Shown here: positions 30,141 through 42,531 of the stretch, in pieces | How the letters are laid out: every line of letters begins with the position of its first letter | How positions within the stretch are numbered: the first letter of the stretch is position 1 | Assembly (NCBI RefSeq): GCF_016907055.1 | Contig: NZ_JAFBBG010000002.1 | Span: 115,510 to 179,509, forward strand | DNA from: Paracholeplasma morum | GTDB lineage: Bacteria; Bacillota_I; Bacilli_A; Acholeplasmatales; UBA5453 | Reading direction: 5' to 3' | Length of the DNA stretch: 64,000 nucleotides | The notes under the pieces: model-generated | The model's input: the letters and a program-made list of their open reading frames with translations, nothing else | What the model was told of the DNA's origin: nothing | Databases searched by the model: none | Program-made: the position numbers and the translations under genes

Positions 30141-30729
30141 ATTTAGTGATTTCGTAAGCTTTAACAAGCTCACAAAGGTCGCCATTAGATAATTCAAAAG
30201 CGGCACCATCATCGGTGTCTAAATGACAATCTAATGCATATTTAGATGAAACACGGCATAATACGTTATCAAGGATACCGCCTTTAATACCGCCAACTTT
30301 AATGGAAACAACTTCTCCATCTTTAACGCCAAATTCTTTAGCGTCTTCTAAAGAGAAATGAATGTGTCTGTCTGCAACAATAACGCCTTCAGTTAATTCT
30401 ACTTCACCAGCTGGGCCAACAAGTTTGCAAGCACCTGAACCTTTTACATCTCCTGAGGATCTAACTGGGGCAACAAATTTTCCTCTGATTGCGTCACTTC
30501 TAGAAATTTCTACCTGTGAAGCTGGTCTTACTGGGCCAAGAATTCTAACCCCTGCAATTAATTTACCTGCTGGGCTATATACGTCTACTTTTTCATTAGC
30601 TGCATATTGACCGGGTTGGCTAAGATCTTTGAATACTGTTAATTCATAACCAGGACCAAATAGTGCTTCTAAATGTTCTTGGGTTAAATGTAGGTGTCTT
30701 CCGGATACACCGATTGGTATTTTTCTCAT
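30139..30729 (-). CDS. pduL: Phosphotransacylase of the PduL family
   Basis: 196 residues. Metal-binding histidine motifs SGRHLHL near the N-terminus and ADRHIHFS and CHLDTDDGAA later identify the PduL fold, unrelated to classic Pta. It moves acyl groups between CoA and phosphate; here it probably provides acetyl-phosphate for ATP making by acetate kinase, replacing Pta. No microcompartment shell genes or encapsulation peptide are visible, so a cytosolic housekeeping role is likely. Expressed from its own promoter, divergent from the HIT gene. Confidence 0.92.
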   Translation of the reverse strand: MRKIPIGVSGRHLHLTQEHLEALFGPGYELTVFKDLSQPGQYAANEKVDVYSPAGKLIAGVRILGPVRPASQVEISRSDAIRGKFVAPVRSSGDVKGSGACKLVGPAGEVELTEGVIVADRHIHFSLEDAKEFGVKDGEVVSIKVGGIKGGILDNVLCRVSSKYALDCHLDTDDGAAFELSNGDLCELVKAYEITK

Positions 30730-30758
30730 ATTTTCAAATCCTTTCTATTTACTCCACA

Positions 30759-30787
30759 ATTATAGCACTATTTGTTTTATAAAACAA
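30759..30787 (-). promoter_or_regulatory. Promoter of pduL
   Basis: TTGTTT (30782-30787), 17-base spacer and TATAAT (30759-30764) preceded by TGC, an extended -10 on the - strand. Confidence 0.7.
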
Positions 30788-30857
30788 TATAACCGACCAA
30801 TAGTATGAATATTTATTCATAGTAATTAAACACAGACTTTCTATTTGTTTATTTTGT

Positions 30858-30865
30858 GATATAAT
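30858..30865 (+). promoter_or_regulatory. Extended -10 promoter of the HIT gene
   Basis: TGA-TATAAT with TATAAT at 30860-30865, 25 bases before the ATG. The -35 region is poor. Confidence 0.6.
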
Positions 30866-30889
30866 AATCATACTTAATGGAGGGTTAAC

Positions 30890-31309
30890 ATGGATACTAT
30901 TTTTACTAAAATCATCAAAAGAGAAATCCCTGCGAATATCGTTTATGAAGACGATTTAGTCATCGCGTTTCTAGATATTACTCAAGCAACAAAAGGGCAT
31001 ACTTTGGTTGTTCCAAAGACACCTTATAAAGATATTTTTGAGTTGCCAGAAGAGGTTGCTGGACATTTATTTAGCGTCGTAGTTAGATTGTCTCAAGCGA
31101 TAAAAAAGGCGTTCAGCCCACTTGGACTAAACACCTTAAATAATAATGGTATTATCGCTTCACAAAGCGTTTTCCACTTTCACATGCACATCTTACCTAG
31201 ATATGAAAATGATGATCTTAAACACATGCATATGGTGAATCATTCAGCCTCTTTAACTAAGCAAGATTTTGAATCTATTAGAGCTTCAATTCTTAATGCT
31301 TTATTGTAA
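30890..31309 (+). CDS. HIT-family nucleotide hydrolase/transferase
   Basis: 139 residues with the histidine triad HFHMHIL near residue 99 and the family's NNNG segment before it. It belongs to the HinT/Hit branch that cleaves AMP-lysine or AMP-amine type compounds. ATGGAGGG before the ATG is a strong ribosome site. It is an isolated + strand gene, and its last 17 bases overlap the end of the histidine kinase gene on the other strand. Confidence 0.92.
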   Translation: MDTIFTKIIKREIPANIVYEDDLVIAFLDITQATKGHTLVVPKTPYKDIFELPEEVAGHLFSVVVRLSQAIKKAFSPLGLNTLNNNGIIASQSVFHFHMHILPRYENDDLKHMHMVNHSASLTKQDFESIRASILNALL

Positions 31310-32612
31310 ATTTAACCCCTGGATTCATATTCTCAACTACGAGTGAATACCCAAACTTATTGAAGGTTTTCTGTACAATCGACATCCCTATGCCGAACTG
31401 TCCACGAGAACCTTTTTCATATGGTTTAAACCCACCAGTGATATATTTTTCTTCAATGGCTGGTCCATCATTGTAAATCGTTAGTACACCATTTTTAAGC
31501 GTAACCTCAATGACTTTACTTGCATATCTTGTTGCATTATCAATCAGATTTTCTATTGAAGTATAGAAATATTCTCTAACACCTAGGAATTCTGTGTCAT
31601 CCAAATCGAGGATAACTTTTAGATTATTGAGTCTAATTTTATTGTTAAAATAGACTTGATTAATCACTTCTTTCATTGGAATAGATTCTAGTGATTCCTT
31701 CATTTCCAAGGTAGAAATCTTTGATAATTCAAGAAGCATTTTAACTTTTCCTTGAAGCTTTTCTGTTTGTTTAATAATGATTTTTGCATCCTCAACTTCG
31801 GTTGTTCCATCAAGGATCGCCTCAGCGTAAGACTGAATAACTGAAATTGGTGTTTTTAAATCATGTGATACATTTTGGAACATTTCTTGTTTAGTATGTT
31901 CGTTTTCTCTAATCTCGAGTCTGAGATTTTCGATTGCTTTTGATAGTTCAGCAATCTCGTCATTCCCGTTCAAGTAGACTTTGTTTTCATACCCTGTGTT
32001 GGTGAATTGATTGACTTCTCTTTGAAGGTATTTGATTCTCGCTGTTAAGTTTCTACTCCATATCGCAATCGCCATATTACCTAGTAAGATGATGATTGAA
32101 AACGTCATAAATGTTCCGATGAATGTCATAAGAACATCTTCTTTTGCTGTGACAGCCTTAACGGAATTAATATATGTATCGTCCATTATCCCAATGTAGT
32201 ACTCAGTAAGTGACTCGCTGATTTCTGTTCTAGTTCGAATCGAAAGATAAAATGTTTCATTCGCATTACTATAGATGAATTCTCCTAAGTATGCAGCACG
32301 TACAATCGCATCTGTTAATGTTTCATCATTGCCTAATAATTTTCTAGCATTTGGTGAGATATAACGATTCGTTACAGCCGCTTCAAACGTTGAAATCTTA
32401 TTTACAGTGATTGTGATATATCCTAGATAAGATTCTGTATCCCTTGGATTGTCGATTGTAGCTTCAACGTAATTGTCAACTTCATTTCTAGCTAAACCAA
32501 TATAGACACTCTGATAGTTTTTATAGGTGATAAATCCGAATACTAAAGCTGAAAAGAACGTTACAAATGAGAAAAGGATAATGACTTGAATGGATAGTTT
32601 ATAGTGTCTCAT
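31293..32612 (-). CDS. Two-component sensor histidine kinase
   Basis: 439 residues. Two membrane segments (about 8-29 and 167-187) frame an extracellular sensor domain of about 135 residues. A HAMP-like linker follows, then the phospho-acceptor site NVSHDLKTPISV and ATPase motifs ENLIDNATRY and GQFGIGMSIV. It probably phosphorylates the adjacent response regulator. The signal is unknown. Its ATG overlaps the regulator's stop by one base (TAATG), so the pair is coupled. Confidence 0.93.
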   Translation of the reverse strand: MRHYKLSIQVIILFSFVTFFSALVFGFITYKNYQSVYIGLARNEVDNYVEATIDNPRDTESYLGYITITVNKISTFEAAVTNRYISPNARKLLGNDETLTDAIVRAAYLGEFIYSNANETFYLSIRTRTEISESLTEYYIGIMDDTYINSVKAVTAKEDVLMTFIGTFMTFSIIILLGNMAIAIWSRNLTARIKYLQREVNQFTNTGYENKVYLNGNDEIAELSKAIENLRLEIRENEHTKQEMFQNVSHDLKTPISVIQSYAEAILDGTTEVEDAKIIIKQTEKLQGKVKMLLELSKISTLEMKESLESIPMKEVINQVYFNNKIRLNNLKVILDLDDTEFLGVREYFYTSIENLIDNATRYASKVIEVTLKNGVLTIYNDGPAIEEKYITGGFKPYEKGSRGQFGIGMSIVQKTFNKFGYSLVVENMNPGVKFTIKH

Positions 32613-33265
32613 TATAATAGTCTATAACCATAACCATAGATGGTTTCAATCTTTAGTTTAGGCATTTTTTGTCTTAAACGTCTTAATAAATCATCGACAA
32701 CTCTGTCAGAACCAAAGTAATCTGGTCCCCAAACGTGACTTAGAATTTGTTCTCTTGAGAATGCTTGGTTCAAGTTTTCTAAGAAGAACAACATGAGTTC
32801 AAACTCTTTGTTTGTAAGTTCGATTGACTCATCGCCTTCTTTGATAATTCTTTTCTCAATATTGATTTCGTAGTCATCATACTTAAGTATGTTGGTACTT
32901 TGTCTATTAGCTCTTTTTAGAATCGCTTTGACACGTAAGATGAGTTCTCTTGGTGAGTAAGGTTTCGCTAAGTAGTCATCGCTACCTAACTCAAGACCTC
33001 TAATTTTATCTAAATCGTGATCTCTCGCAGAGGTAAACATAACCGCTGTGGTTGGATTTTTCTTCTTGATGGCTTCGATTAAATCATACCCGTTAATATC
33101 GCCTGTTAACATGATATCGAGGATCCATAAATCCACTTCATCTCCTACATGCGTAATTGCTTCTTCACCAGACTCAAAAACGACGACGTCAAAGCCTTCT
33201 TTAATTAAATACTTCTTTATGATTTGCGATAAATCTAGTTCATCTTCCACATAATATATTTTCAT
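32612..33265 (-). CDS. OmpR/PhoB-type response regulator
   Basis: 217 residues. Receiver domain with acidic pair VEDELD, phospho-acceptor Asp in LWILDIMLTG, and lysine in AKPYSPREL. The C-terminal winged helix has LTNKEFELM and VDDLLRRLRQK. GAGGTGA precedes the ATG. It lies just downstream of the serS terminator, whose hairpin overlaps this gene's probable promoter. No target genes can be named from the window. Confidence 0.94.
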   Translation of the reverse strand: MKIYYVEDELDLSQIIKKYLIKEGFDVVVFESGEEAITHVGDEVDLWILDIMLTGDINGYDLIEAIKKKNPTTAVMFTSARDHDLDKIRGLELGSDDYLAKPYSPRELILRVKAILKRANRQSTNILKYDDYEINIEKRIIKEGDESIELTNKEFELMLFFLENLNQAFSREQILSHVWGPDYFGSDRVVDDLLRRLRQKMPKLKIETIYGYGYRLL

Positions 33266-33287
33266 GAAATCACCTCATTTAAATGAA

Positions 33288-33312
33288 GAAAGTGCCTCTT
33301 TAGGGCACTTTC
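33288..33312 (-). terminator. serS terminator overlapping the response-regulator promoter
   Basis: GAAAGTGCC (33288-33296) pairs with GGCACTTTC (33304-33312). On the - strand TTCTTCATTT follows. A TATAAT box (33313-33318, extended by TGA) abuts the hairpin, so the regulator transcript would begin within it. The 148 bases 33266-33413 hold nothing else. Confidence 0.6.
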
Positions 33313-33413
33313 ATTATATCATAGGTTTTTAGGAGAAATTAAATGATATCTGTATGGTATGGATTATACCGGTTAAATGTCGAATAAATATCATAAAATT
33401 GTCGTAAATTGTG

Positions 33414-34691
33414 TTATTTGATTACGGTTGTGTGCATGTATTGTACTAATACATCTGGAACTGTAATCGTACCATCTGCATTTTGGTAGTTTTCCATAAT
33501 AGCAATCATCGTTCTTCCGACTGCTAGACCAGATCCATTGAGTGTATGTACATATTCTGTCTTAGCATCTTTTGTACGTTTGAAACGAATGTTTCCTCTT
33601 CTAGCTTGGTAGTCTTCAGCATTAGAAATAGAACCAATTTCTCTATAGGTGTTTTGGCTTGGAACCCATACTTCAATGTCATATGTCTTAGCCATTGAGA
33701 ATCCTAAATCTCCAGTAGATAAAGCAACGACTCTATAAGGTAATTTAAGCAATTGAAGGACCTTCTCAGAGTTCTTAAGCATCTTTTCAAGTTCTGCATA
33801 AGAGTCTTCTGGTTTGGTAAACTTAATGAGTTCGACTTTGTTGAACTGGTGTTGTCTTAAGATACCTTTTGTATCTCTACCCGCAGAACCCGCTTCACTT
33901 CTAAATGCTGTTGTGAAAGAAACAAACTTGAGTGGTAATAAATCTGCATCGATGATTTCATCTCGATACATGTTGATTGTAGGCACTTCTGCAGTTGGAT
34001 TTAGATACCAAGAATCTTCTTCCGTTCCTACTTTATAAGCATCTTCTCTAAACTTAGGGAATTGACCTGTAGCAAACATACTGTCTTCATTTACGATAAA
34101 TGGTGGAATGATTTCTGTATAGCCATGATCTTCAGCATGTAATTCCATCATAAATTGAATAAGTGAACGTTCAAGTCTAGCACCTAATCCTCTATCAATC
34201 ACAAATCTTGTGCCTGTTACTTTAGTTGCACGTTGGAAATCAAGAATGCCGAGTTTCTCACCTAGTTCAGCATGATCTTTAATTTCAAAGTCAAAGTTCT
34301 TTGGTGTGCCCCATTTATAAATTTCTTTGTTGTCTTTATCATCAAATCCAACAGGAATATCTTGGTTAGGAAGATTGGGCGTATTAAGAAGTTGTTCTTT
34401 AATGTATTGATCAATTTGAACAATTTTTTCATCCATTTCTTTAATAGATTCACCCATTTGTCTAACGGATTCTTTTACAGGTTCAGTGTCTTCACCCTTC
34501 TTAGCCATCAGACCAATCTCTTTTGATTTTTGATTGCGTAGTGCTTTTAGTTTTTCAACTTCTGCAATTAACGCACGTCTTTCATCATCTTTTAAAACCA
34601 CTTCTCTTAAATAAGAAAAGTCTTTACCTCTTGTGTTTAATCTAGCGATTGCAACCTCTAAATTGTCTTTAATCCATTTAATGTCTAACAT
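33414..34691 (-). CDS. serS: Seryl-tRNA synthetase
   Basis: 425 residues. An N-terminal coiled-coil arm (about 30-100) is followed by the class II catalytic core: TAEVPTINMYRDEI, the motif 2 sequence FRSEAGSAGRDTKG with the lysine-to-arginine-rich loop, and motif 3 GSGLAVGRTMIAI. It charges tRNA-Ser. Preceded by GGAGGG and controlled by a T-box leader. Confidence 0.97.
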   Translation of the reverse strand: MLDIKWIKDNLEVAIARLNTRGKDFSYLREVVLKDDERRALIAEVEKLKALRNQKSKEIGLMAKKGEDTEPVKESVRQMGESIKEMDEKIVQIDQYIKEQLLNTPNLPNQDIPVGFDDKDNKEIYKWGTPKNFDFEIKDHAELGEKLGILDFQRATKVTGTRFVIDRGLGARLERSLIQFMMELHAEDHGYTEIIPPFIVNEDSMFATGQFPKFREDAYKVGTEEDSWYLNPTAEVPTINMYRDEIIDADLLPLKFVSFTTAFRSEAGSAGRDTKGILRQHQFNKVELIKFTKPEDSYAELEKMLKNSEKVLQLLKLPYRVVALSTGDLGFSMAKTYDIEVWVPSQNTYREIGSISNAEDYQARRGNIRFKRTKDAKTEYVHTLNGSGLAVGRTMIAIMENYQNADGTITVPDVLVQYMHTTVIK

Positions 34692-34711
34692 ATGTTCCCT
34701 CCTGGATGAAT

Positions 34712-34932
34712 AAAAAAGTCCTTAAAGAATATCAAAATTCTAAAAAGGACGAATAATCGCGGTACCACCTTAGTTCTACGATTACTCGTAGCGCTTTAAT
34801 GCTTTTTAACGCAAGCTCGCGGGTGGAATTAACACCTCTCATGAGTAGATTTCCATAACTTGTTTTAGGGTTCTCACCAACCACCCATTCTCTTGTAAAA
34901 CGGTATTATGTACTTATCTCAATCATCGAATT
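34712..34932 (-). promoter_or_regulatory. T-box riboswitch leader of serS
   Basis: The T-box core AAGGTGGTACCGCG is at 34758-34771 on the - strand. The specifier is probably UCU (Ser) at 34847-34849, in GAAATCTAC. The terminator is GTCCTT…AAGGAC followed by six T (34712-34750). A -10 TATAAT is at 34939-34944. Uncharged tRNA-Ser should favour the antiterminator and turn serS on. Confidence 0.93.
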
Positions 34933-34999
34933 GACTACATTATAGCCTAAAGAACCTAAAAAGTAAATACAACTCAATCCAAAATACGTAAAAAAAGCC

Positions 35000-35027
35000 T
35001 TGTTTTTTATTGAAAAACCATTATAAT
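35000..35027 (+). promoter_or_regulatory. Promoter of the trpB T-box leader
   Basis: TTGTTT (35000-35005), 16-base spacer and TATAAT (35022-35027). It diverges from the serS promoter about 60 bases away. Confidence 0.7.
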
Positions 35028-35032
35028 AGAGT

Positions 35033-35304
35033 TAAATTCGAAGACCTTAGAGTAGTAATCACTTTATGGGACATTAAGCGAGCTTGTGATAGTGTAAGAC
35101 AAGTATGAACCACTTTGATGAATGGACTTAGGTAGAAGCAGGGCGATAAGTAGCCTCGGCCGTGAGCTCACGTTATAGGGCAGAAATATTAAAGTCTTAG
35201 ATGACGGCGTATTTTTTTGAGGAGAATCTATGGATTCTTGAACTTTGGGTGGTACCACGATTATTCGTCCCATGATGTCTTTTTGACGTCATGGGCTTTT
35301 TTTT
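35033..35304 (+). promoter_or_regulatory. T-box riboswitch leader of trpB
   Basis: The core GGTGGTACCACG lies at 35248-35259. A probable UGG (Trp) specifier is at 35123-35125 in the context GAATGGAC. Further stems lie at about 35140-35185. The terminator CCCATGATGTC/GACGTCATGGG (35269-35279 with 35285-35295) is followed by eight T. Low charged tRNA-Trp would switch on trpB. Confidence 0.93.
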
Positions 35305-35360
35305 ATACCCAACTCAGTTACGACCAGACAAAGACTCTTATAAAAGAAAAGAGGAATAGA

Positions 35361-36533
35361 ATGGAATTTGGAATTTTTGGTGGACAACTAGTCCCACCGC
35401 ACATTTTAAAGGCAGTAAAAGAAGTTGAAGAAGCTTATCTAAAGTATAAAGACGATGATGTCTTCAACAAAGAGTTAAAGACGCTATATAGGGATTATGC
35501 GAATAGACCCAGTCTTCTTTATTATGCAGAAAATCTAACAAATGCTTTAGGTGGTGCCAAAATATATCTAAAGCGAGAGGATTTGAATCACACAGGGGCT
35601 CACAAGATTAATAATGTCTTAGGGCAAGCATTACTTGCGAAAAGAATGGGCAAGAAAAAACTAATCGCCGAAACTGGTGCTGGCCAACACGGTTTAGCAA
35701 CCGCAACAGTAGCTGCACTCCTTAATATGGAATGTGAGATTCACATGGGTGCAGTAGACATCGAAAAACAAGCCCTAAATGTATACAAAATGAAACTGTT
35801 AGGGGCTACCGTAATTAGTGTAGAATTTGGACAAAGGACGCTAAAAGAAGCAGTTGATAGCGCCCTAGAAAAATGGAGTTTAGAACTGGATACTTGTTTT
35901 TATCTAATTGGTTCTGCTGTTGGACCTCATCCTTACCCAACCATGGTCAGAGACTTTCAAAAAGTCATTGGCGAAGAGATCAAAGCTCAAATCCTAGAGA
36001 AAGAACAAAGACTACCTGACTATGTCATCGCGTGTGTTGGTGGTGGATCCAATGCAATTGGGGCATTTTACCCTTTTATAGAAAACCATGAGGTTTCATT
36101 AATAGGGGTAGAGGCAGGTGGTATGGGTCTTGAAACAGATAAACATGCAGCTACCATCACAAAAGGTATTAACGGTCCAATACACGGGATGTATACAAAA
36201 GTGCTAATGACCAATGAAGAAATCAGCGAGGTCTATTCTATATCTGCCGGCCTTGACTATCCTGGAGTAGGACCTGAACATAGTTACTTACATGATACTA
36301 AGAGGGCAACCTATGTCTCAATAACCGACGATGAGGCCATCAAGGCTTATCAATACTTATCCATTAAAGAAGGAATCATTCCTGCTATCGAAAGTTCACA
36401 TGCAGTCGCTTATGCATTGAAGCTTGCCCCAAATCTAGATGAAAATAAAATCATTGTTGTAAATTTGTCTGGTCGAGGCGATAAAGACGTTAAGCAAATA
36501 GCGAAATACTTAGGCGAACAAATCATCGACTAA
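35361..36533 (+). CDS. trpB: Tryptophan synthase beta chain
   Basis: 390 residues from [10 protein letters not shown] at 35361; GAGG lies nine bases before it. The PLP lysine in HTGAHKINN, the catalytic ETGAGQHG loop and the phosphate site GGGSNAIG are intact. It makes tryptophan from indole and serine. No trpA or other trp gene is next to it, so it may use external indole. An upstream frame to 35217 runs through the leader terminator and is not believed. Transcribed against the replication direction of this arm, converging on gyrA. Confidence 0.95.
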   Translation: MEFGIFGGQLVPPHILKAVKEVEEAYLKYKDDDVFNKELKTLYRDYANRPSLLYYAENLTNALGGAKIYLKREDLNHTGAHKINNVLGQALLAKRMGKKKLIAETGAGQHGLATATVAALLNMECEIHMGAVDIEKQALNVYKMKLLGATVISVEFGQRTLKEAVDSALEKWSLELDTCFYLIGSAVGPHPYPTMVRDFQKVIGEEIKAQILEKEQRLPDYVIACVGGGSNAIGAFYPFIENHEVSLIGVEAGGMGLETDKHAATITKGINGPIHGMYTKVLMTNEEISEVYSISAGLDYPGVGPEHSYLHDTKRATYVSITDDEAIKAYQYLSIKEGIIPAIESSHAVAYALKLAPNLDENKIIVVNLSGRGDKDVKQIAKYLGEQIID

Positions 36534-36538
36534 TAAGA

Positions 36539-36571
36539 AAAATCCACAGCTCATTTTGAACTGTGGATTTT
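36539..36571. terminator. Bidirectional terminator between trpB and gyrA
   Basis: AAAATCCACAG and CTGTGGATTTT form an 11-bp stem with an 11-base loop; the arms supply A and T tracts in both directions, suiting the convergent genes. Confidence 0.85.
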
Positions 36572-36577
36572 AAATTA

Positions 36578-39214
36578 TTACATATCAAATAAATCTTCTT
36601 GAATTTTTGGTTCTTCTTTTTCTGCTTCTACTTCGGCAATCTCTACCACTTTTTTAGTTACTTCTAGTGGTAATACTTCTTGAGTAACAACTTCTTCAAT
36701 GATTTCTTCATCTTCATGAGGAACCATCGCTAGAGTTACAACCTTATGGTCATCTTTTAGACTAATTAGTTTAACCCCTTGAGTTGCACGTTTGGTTTGG
36801 GAGATTTGCTCAACGTGTGTACGAATAACCATACCCTTATCAGATACGATGATAACGTCCATGCTTTCATCCACGCTTCTCAAGGCTCTTAAGTTACCGT
36901 TTTTCTCTGTAACATTTAATGCCTTAACGCCCTTACCGCCACGGGTTTGCAAGCGATACTCTTCAGCGAGACTTCGCTTACCAAAGCCTTTTTCAGTAAC
37001 TACTAAGATTTCTTCTTGATCGCTCTTAATTGTGGTCATTCCGATGATTTCGTCACCATCAGGTAAGTCCATACCTCTAACACCTGTTGCAGTACGTCCC
37101 ATTGATCTAACATCGTTTTCATCGAAACGGATTGCCTTACCATTGGATGCCCCAAGGATCACATTGGTTGTGCCATCTGTGGTCTTAACAGCTAGTAATT
37201 CATCATTTTCTTTTAGACCTAACGCAATGATTCCGTTAGTTCTGATGTTTTGATATTCTGATACTGGGGTACGTTTAACGATACCGTTTTTGGTTGTAAA
37301 GAATAAGAAGCTGCTATCGGATTCGAAGTCTTTGATACAAGTAAATGTAACTAATGTTTCATCTTTGTCAAATGACAACAAGTTAACAATTGGTAATCCT
37401 TTAGCTTGTCTTGATCCTTCAGGAATTTGATACCCCTTAATCTTATAGACTCTACCCTTATTTGTAAAGAATAAGTGATAGTAGTGTGTATTGGTCATTT
37501 GCATGTGTTCTACAAAGTCATCATCGTGCATCTTGATGGCTGTAATACCAACCCCACCACGATTTTGTGCTTTATACTCATCCATGCTCATGCGTTTGAT
37601 ATAACCATTATGAGTTACTGTAATGATAACATCTTCAACTGGAATTAAATCTTCATTCTCGATTGAAATATCTAAATCAAGACTCATGATTGATTTACGA
37701 GTATCTCCATATTTGGTTTTAATTTCTTGAAGTTCCATACGGATGATATCGTGTTTTCTTGAGTCGCTTGAAATGATGTCTTTATAGTCAATAATCTTAA
37801 CAGTAAGGTCTCTATTTTCTTCTTTAATCTTTTCGATTTCAAGTCCTGTTAGACGTTGTAATCTCATATCAAGAATCGCTCTAGCTTGAACTTCTGTTAA
37901 GTTGTAAGTATCCATTAAGTTGGTTCTTGCTTCTTCGCCTGTTGGAGACTTCTTGATAAGTTCAATGACAGCATCAATATCTTCAAGTGCGATAACTAGA
38001 CCATCTAAGATATGCTTTCTTTCTTCTGCTTTTCTTAAATCAAATACAGTACGTCTTTGAATGACTTCAATTTGATGTTGTAAGTAGTAGTAAAGCGCGT
38101 CCTTAAGTGTAATCATCTTTGGTTGTGCACCAACTAAAGCGATCATGTTAATCCCGAATGAACTTTGTAAATCTGTGTATTTATATAGGTTGTTTAACAT
38201 AACATGAGGGTTAACATCTTTTCTTAACTCAATGACAATCCTCATACCCTTACGGTTAGATTCATCTCTTAAGTCAGTGATACCTTCAACGATTTTTTCT
38301 TTTGCAATATCCGCAATTCTTTCAATCAATTTTGTTTTGTTAACTTGGTAAGGGATTTCTTTAACGATGATCATGTTCTTACCATTCTTGAGTTCTTTGA
38401 TCTCAGTAACGGCACGAATAACAATCATTCCTCTACCTGTTGTATAGGCTTGTTTTAAACCAGCTACACCAAGGATTTGACCACCCGTTGGAAAGTCTGG
38501 TCCTTTAACATAATTCATTAATTCTAAATCTGTAATATCCGGATTGTCCATTAAGGCATCAATACCATCAATAACTTCGCCTAAGTTATGAGGTGGAATG
38601 TTTGTTGCCATACCAACCGCAATACCTGTAGCACCATTGACAAGTAGGTTTGGATATCTTGCTGGCATTACAAGTGGTTCATGTTCTGACCCATCGTAGT
38701 TGTCACCGAAATCAACGGTTTCTTTTTCGATGTCTCTAACAAGTTCCATGGCGATTTTACTCATTCTTGCTTCAGTATAACGCATCGCGGCAGCGCCATC
38801 TCCGTCTACTGAACCGAAGTTACCATGACCATCTACAAGTGGGTATCTATAGCTGAAATCTTGAGCCACTCTAACCATCGCTTCGTATACAGAAGAGTCA
38901 CCATGTGGATGATACTTACCGATTACTTCACCGACGATTCTTGCGGATTTCTTATGTGCTCTATCAGAGTACATTCCTAGATCGTTCATCGCATAGATGA
39001 TACGTCTTTGAACTGGTTTTAAACCATCTCTAATATCTGGAAGGGCACGGCTTACAATAACACTCATCGCATAGTTTAGGAATGAGGTCTTCATTTCAGT
39101 TGCAATATTTAGTTCTTTAATTTTTCCGTGAATATAATCTGTAGATTCATCGTCTTCGAGAGTTTCCTCAACTACGACTTCATCTACTAGGATATCTTTT
39201 TCTTTTTCGTCCAT
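36578..39214 (-). CDS. gyrA: DNA gyrase subunit A
   Basis: 878 residues with a 30-residue acidic N-terminal extension before the usual start. The breakage-reunion domain has PVQRRI, the quinolone region [14 protein letters not shown] (Ser at the resistance position, so wild-type like) and the active-site tyrosine in [10 protein letters not shown]. The C-terminal beta-pinwheel carries a GyrA-box variant QTRGGKG near 740. The acidic C-terminal tail contains many Glu. Last gene of the S4-recF-gyrB-gyrA operon, 11 bases after gyrB. Confidence 0.97.
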   Translation of the reverse strand: MDEKEKDILVDEVVVEETLEDDESTDYIHGKIKELNIATEMKTSFLNYAMSVIVSRALPDIRDGLKPVQRRIIYAMNDLGMYSDRAHKKSARIVGEVIGKYHPHGDSSVYEAMVRVAQDFSYRYPLVDGHGNFGSVDGDGAAAMRYTEARMSKIAMELVRDIEKETVDFGDNYDGSEHEPLVMPARYPNLLVNGATGIAVGMATNIPPHNLGEVIDGIDALMDNPDITDLELMNYVKGPDFPTGGQILGVAGLKQAYTTGRGMIVIRAVTEIKELKNGKNMIIVKEIPYQVNKTKLIERIADIAKEKIVEGITDLRDESNRKGMRIVIELRKDVNPHVMLNNLYKYTDLQSSFGINMIALVGAQPKMITLKDALYYYLQHQIEVIQRRTVFDLRKAEERKHILDGLVIALEDIDAVIELIKKSPTGEEARTNLMDTYNLTEVQARAILDMRLQRLTGLEIEKIKEENRDLTVKIIDYKDIISSDSRKHDIIRMELQEIKTKYGDTRKSIMSLDLDISIENEDLIPVEDVIITVTHNGYIKRMSMDEYKAQNRGGVGITAIKMHDDDFVEHMQMTNTHYYHLFFTNKGRVYKIKGYQIPEGSRQAKGLPIVNLLSFDKDETLVTFTCIKDFESDSSFLFFTTKNGIVKRTPVSEYQNIRTNGIIALGLKENDELLAVKTTDGTTNVILGASNGKAIRFDENDVRSMGRTATGVRGMDLPDGDEIIGMTTIKSDQEEILVVTEKGFGKRSLAEEYRLQTRGGKGVKALNVTEKNGNLRALRSVDESMDVIIVSDKGMVIRTHVEQISQTKRATQGVKLISLKDDHKVVTLAMVPHEDEEIIEEVVTQEVLPLEVTKKVVEIAEVEAEKEEPKIQEDLFDM

Positions 39215-39225
39215 GTTACGCTCCT

Positions 39226-42168
<2,943 letters not shown>

Positions 42169-42179
<11 letters not shown>

Positions 42180-42384
42180 GTTTAAACAAATATACGTCCT
42201 TGCCTATTTGAAGTTTATCGTTAGGATAGATCTTCTTGCCTCTTCTATTTTCTACTTCTCCGTTATAAAGGATTTTAGTATCTTCTAAAAAAGGTTTGAC
42301 CATTCCGCCAGTATCTACTAGTCCAGCTGCTTTTACGAACTGACCTAGAGTAATATACTCGCCTACAATCGTGAATGTTTTCAA
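42169..42384 (-). CDS. S4-domain RNA-binding protein (YaaA/RlbA-like)
   Basis: 71 residues with an S4-like fold: TLGQFVKAAGLVDTGG and VENRRGKKIYPND. This small gene commonly lies between dnaN and recF in Firmicutes and is thought to bind rRNA. The start codon is TTG (42382-42384), placed by GAGGTG seven bases upstream; no ATG or GTG suits. A TATAAT pair lies within 30 bases upstream. Confidence 0.88.
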
Positions 42385-42402
42385 ATTTATACACCTCGCT
42401 TG

Positions 42403-42413
42403 ATTATATTATA
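42403..42413 (-). promoter_or_regulatory. Overlapping -10 boxes for the S4-recF-gyrB-gyrA operon
   Basis: TATAATATAAT on the - strand, about 20-30 bases before the TTG start. No strong -35 was seen. Confidence 0.5.
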
Positions 42414-42431
42414 TCATAATATAAAAAAAAT

Positions 42432-42456
42432 AGCACGTTTTTTAGTGCTTTTTTGT
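42432..42456. terminator. Small hairpin between dnaN and the S4-domain gene
   Basis: AGCAC (42432-42436) pairs with GTGCT (42445-42449); A8 precedes and T6 follows, so it may terminate weakly in either direction. It lies between the dnaN terminator and the next promoter. Confidence 0.5.
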
Positions 42457-42485
42457 GTCTTAAGTAATCTCAATCATACATAAAA

Positions 42486-42519
42486 AGAAAAAGCCTTAAA
42501 ACGCAAATTCTAAGGCTTT
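42486..42519 (-). terminator. Terminator of dnaN
   Basis: AAAGCCTTA (42490-42498) pairs with TAAGGCTTT (42511-42519), followed on the - strand by TTTCTTTTT. It ends the dnaA-dnaN transcription unit. Confidence 0.85.
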
Positions 42520-42531
42520 AGATGAAATATG

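Noticed and set aside
30099..30212. Upstream extension of the HD-domain gene
   Set aside because: It would overlap the pduL gene and its terminator; the family start with GGAGG before it is at 30098.
35217..35360. Upstream extension of trpB
   Set aside because: It runs through the T-box core and the leader terminator; the conserved TrpB start and a ribosome site are at 35361.
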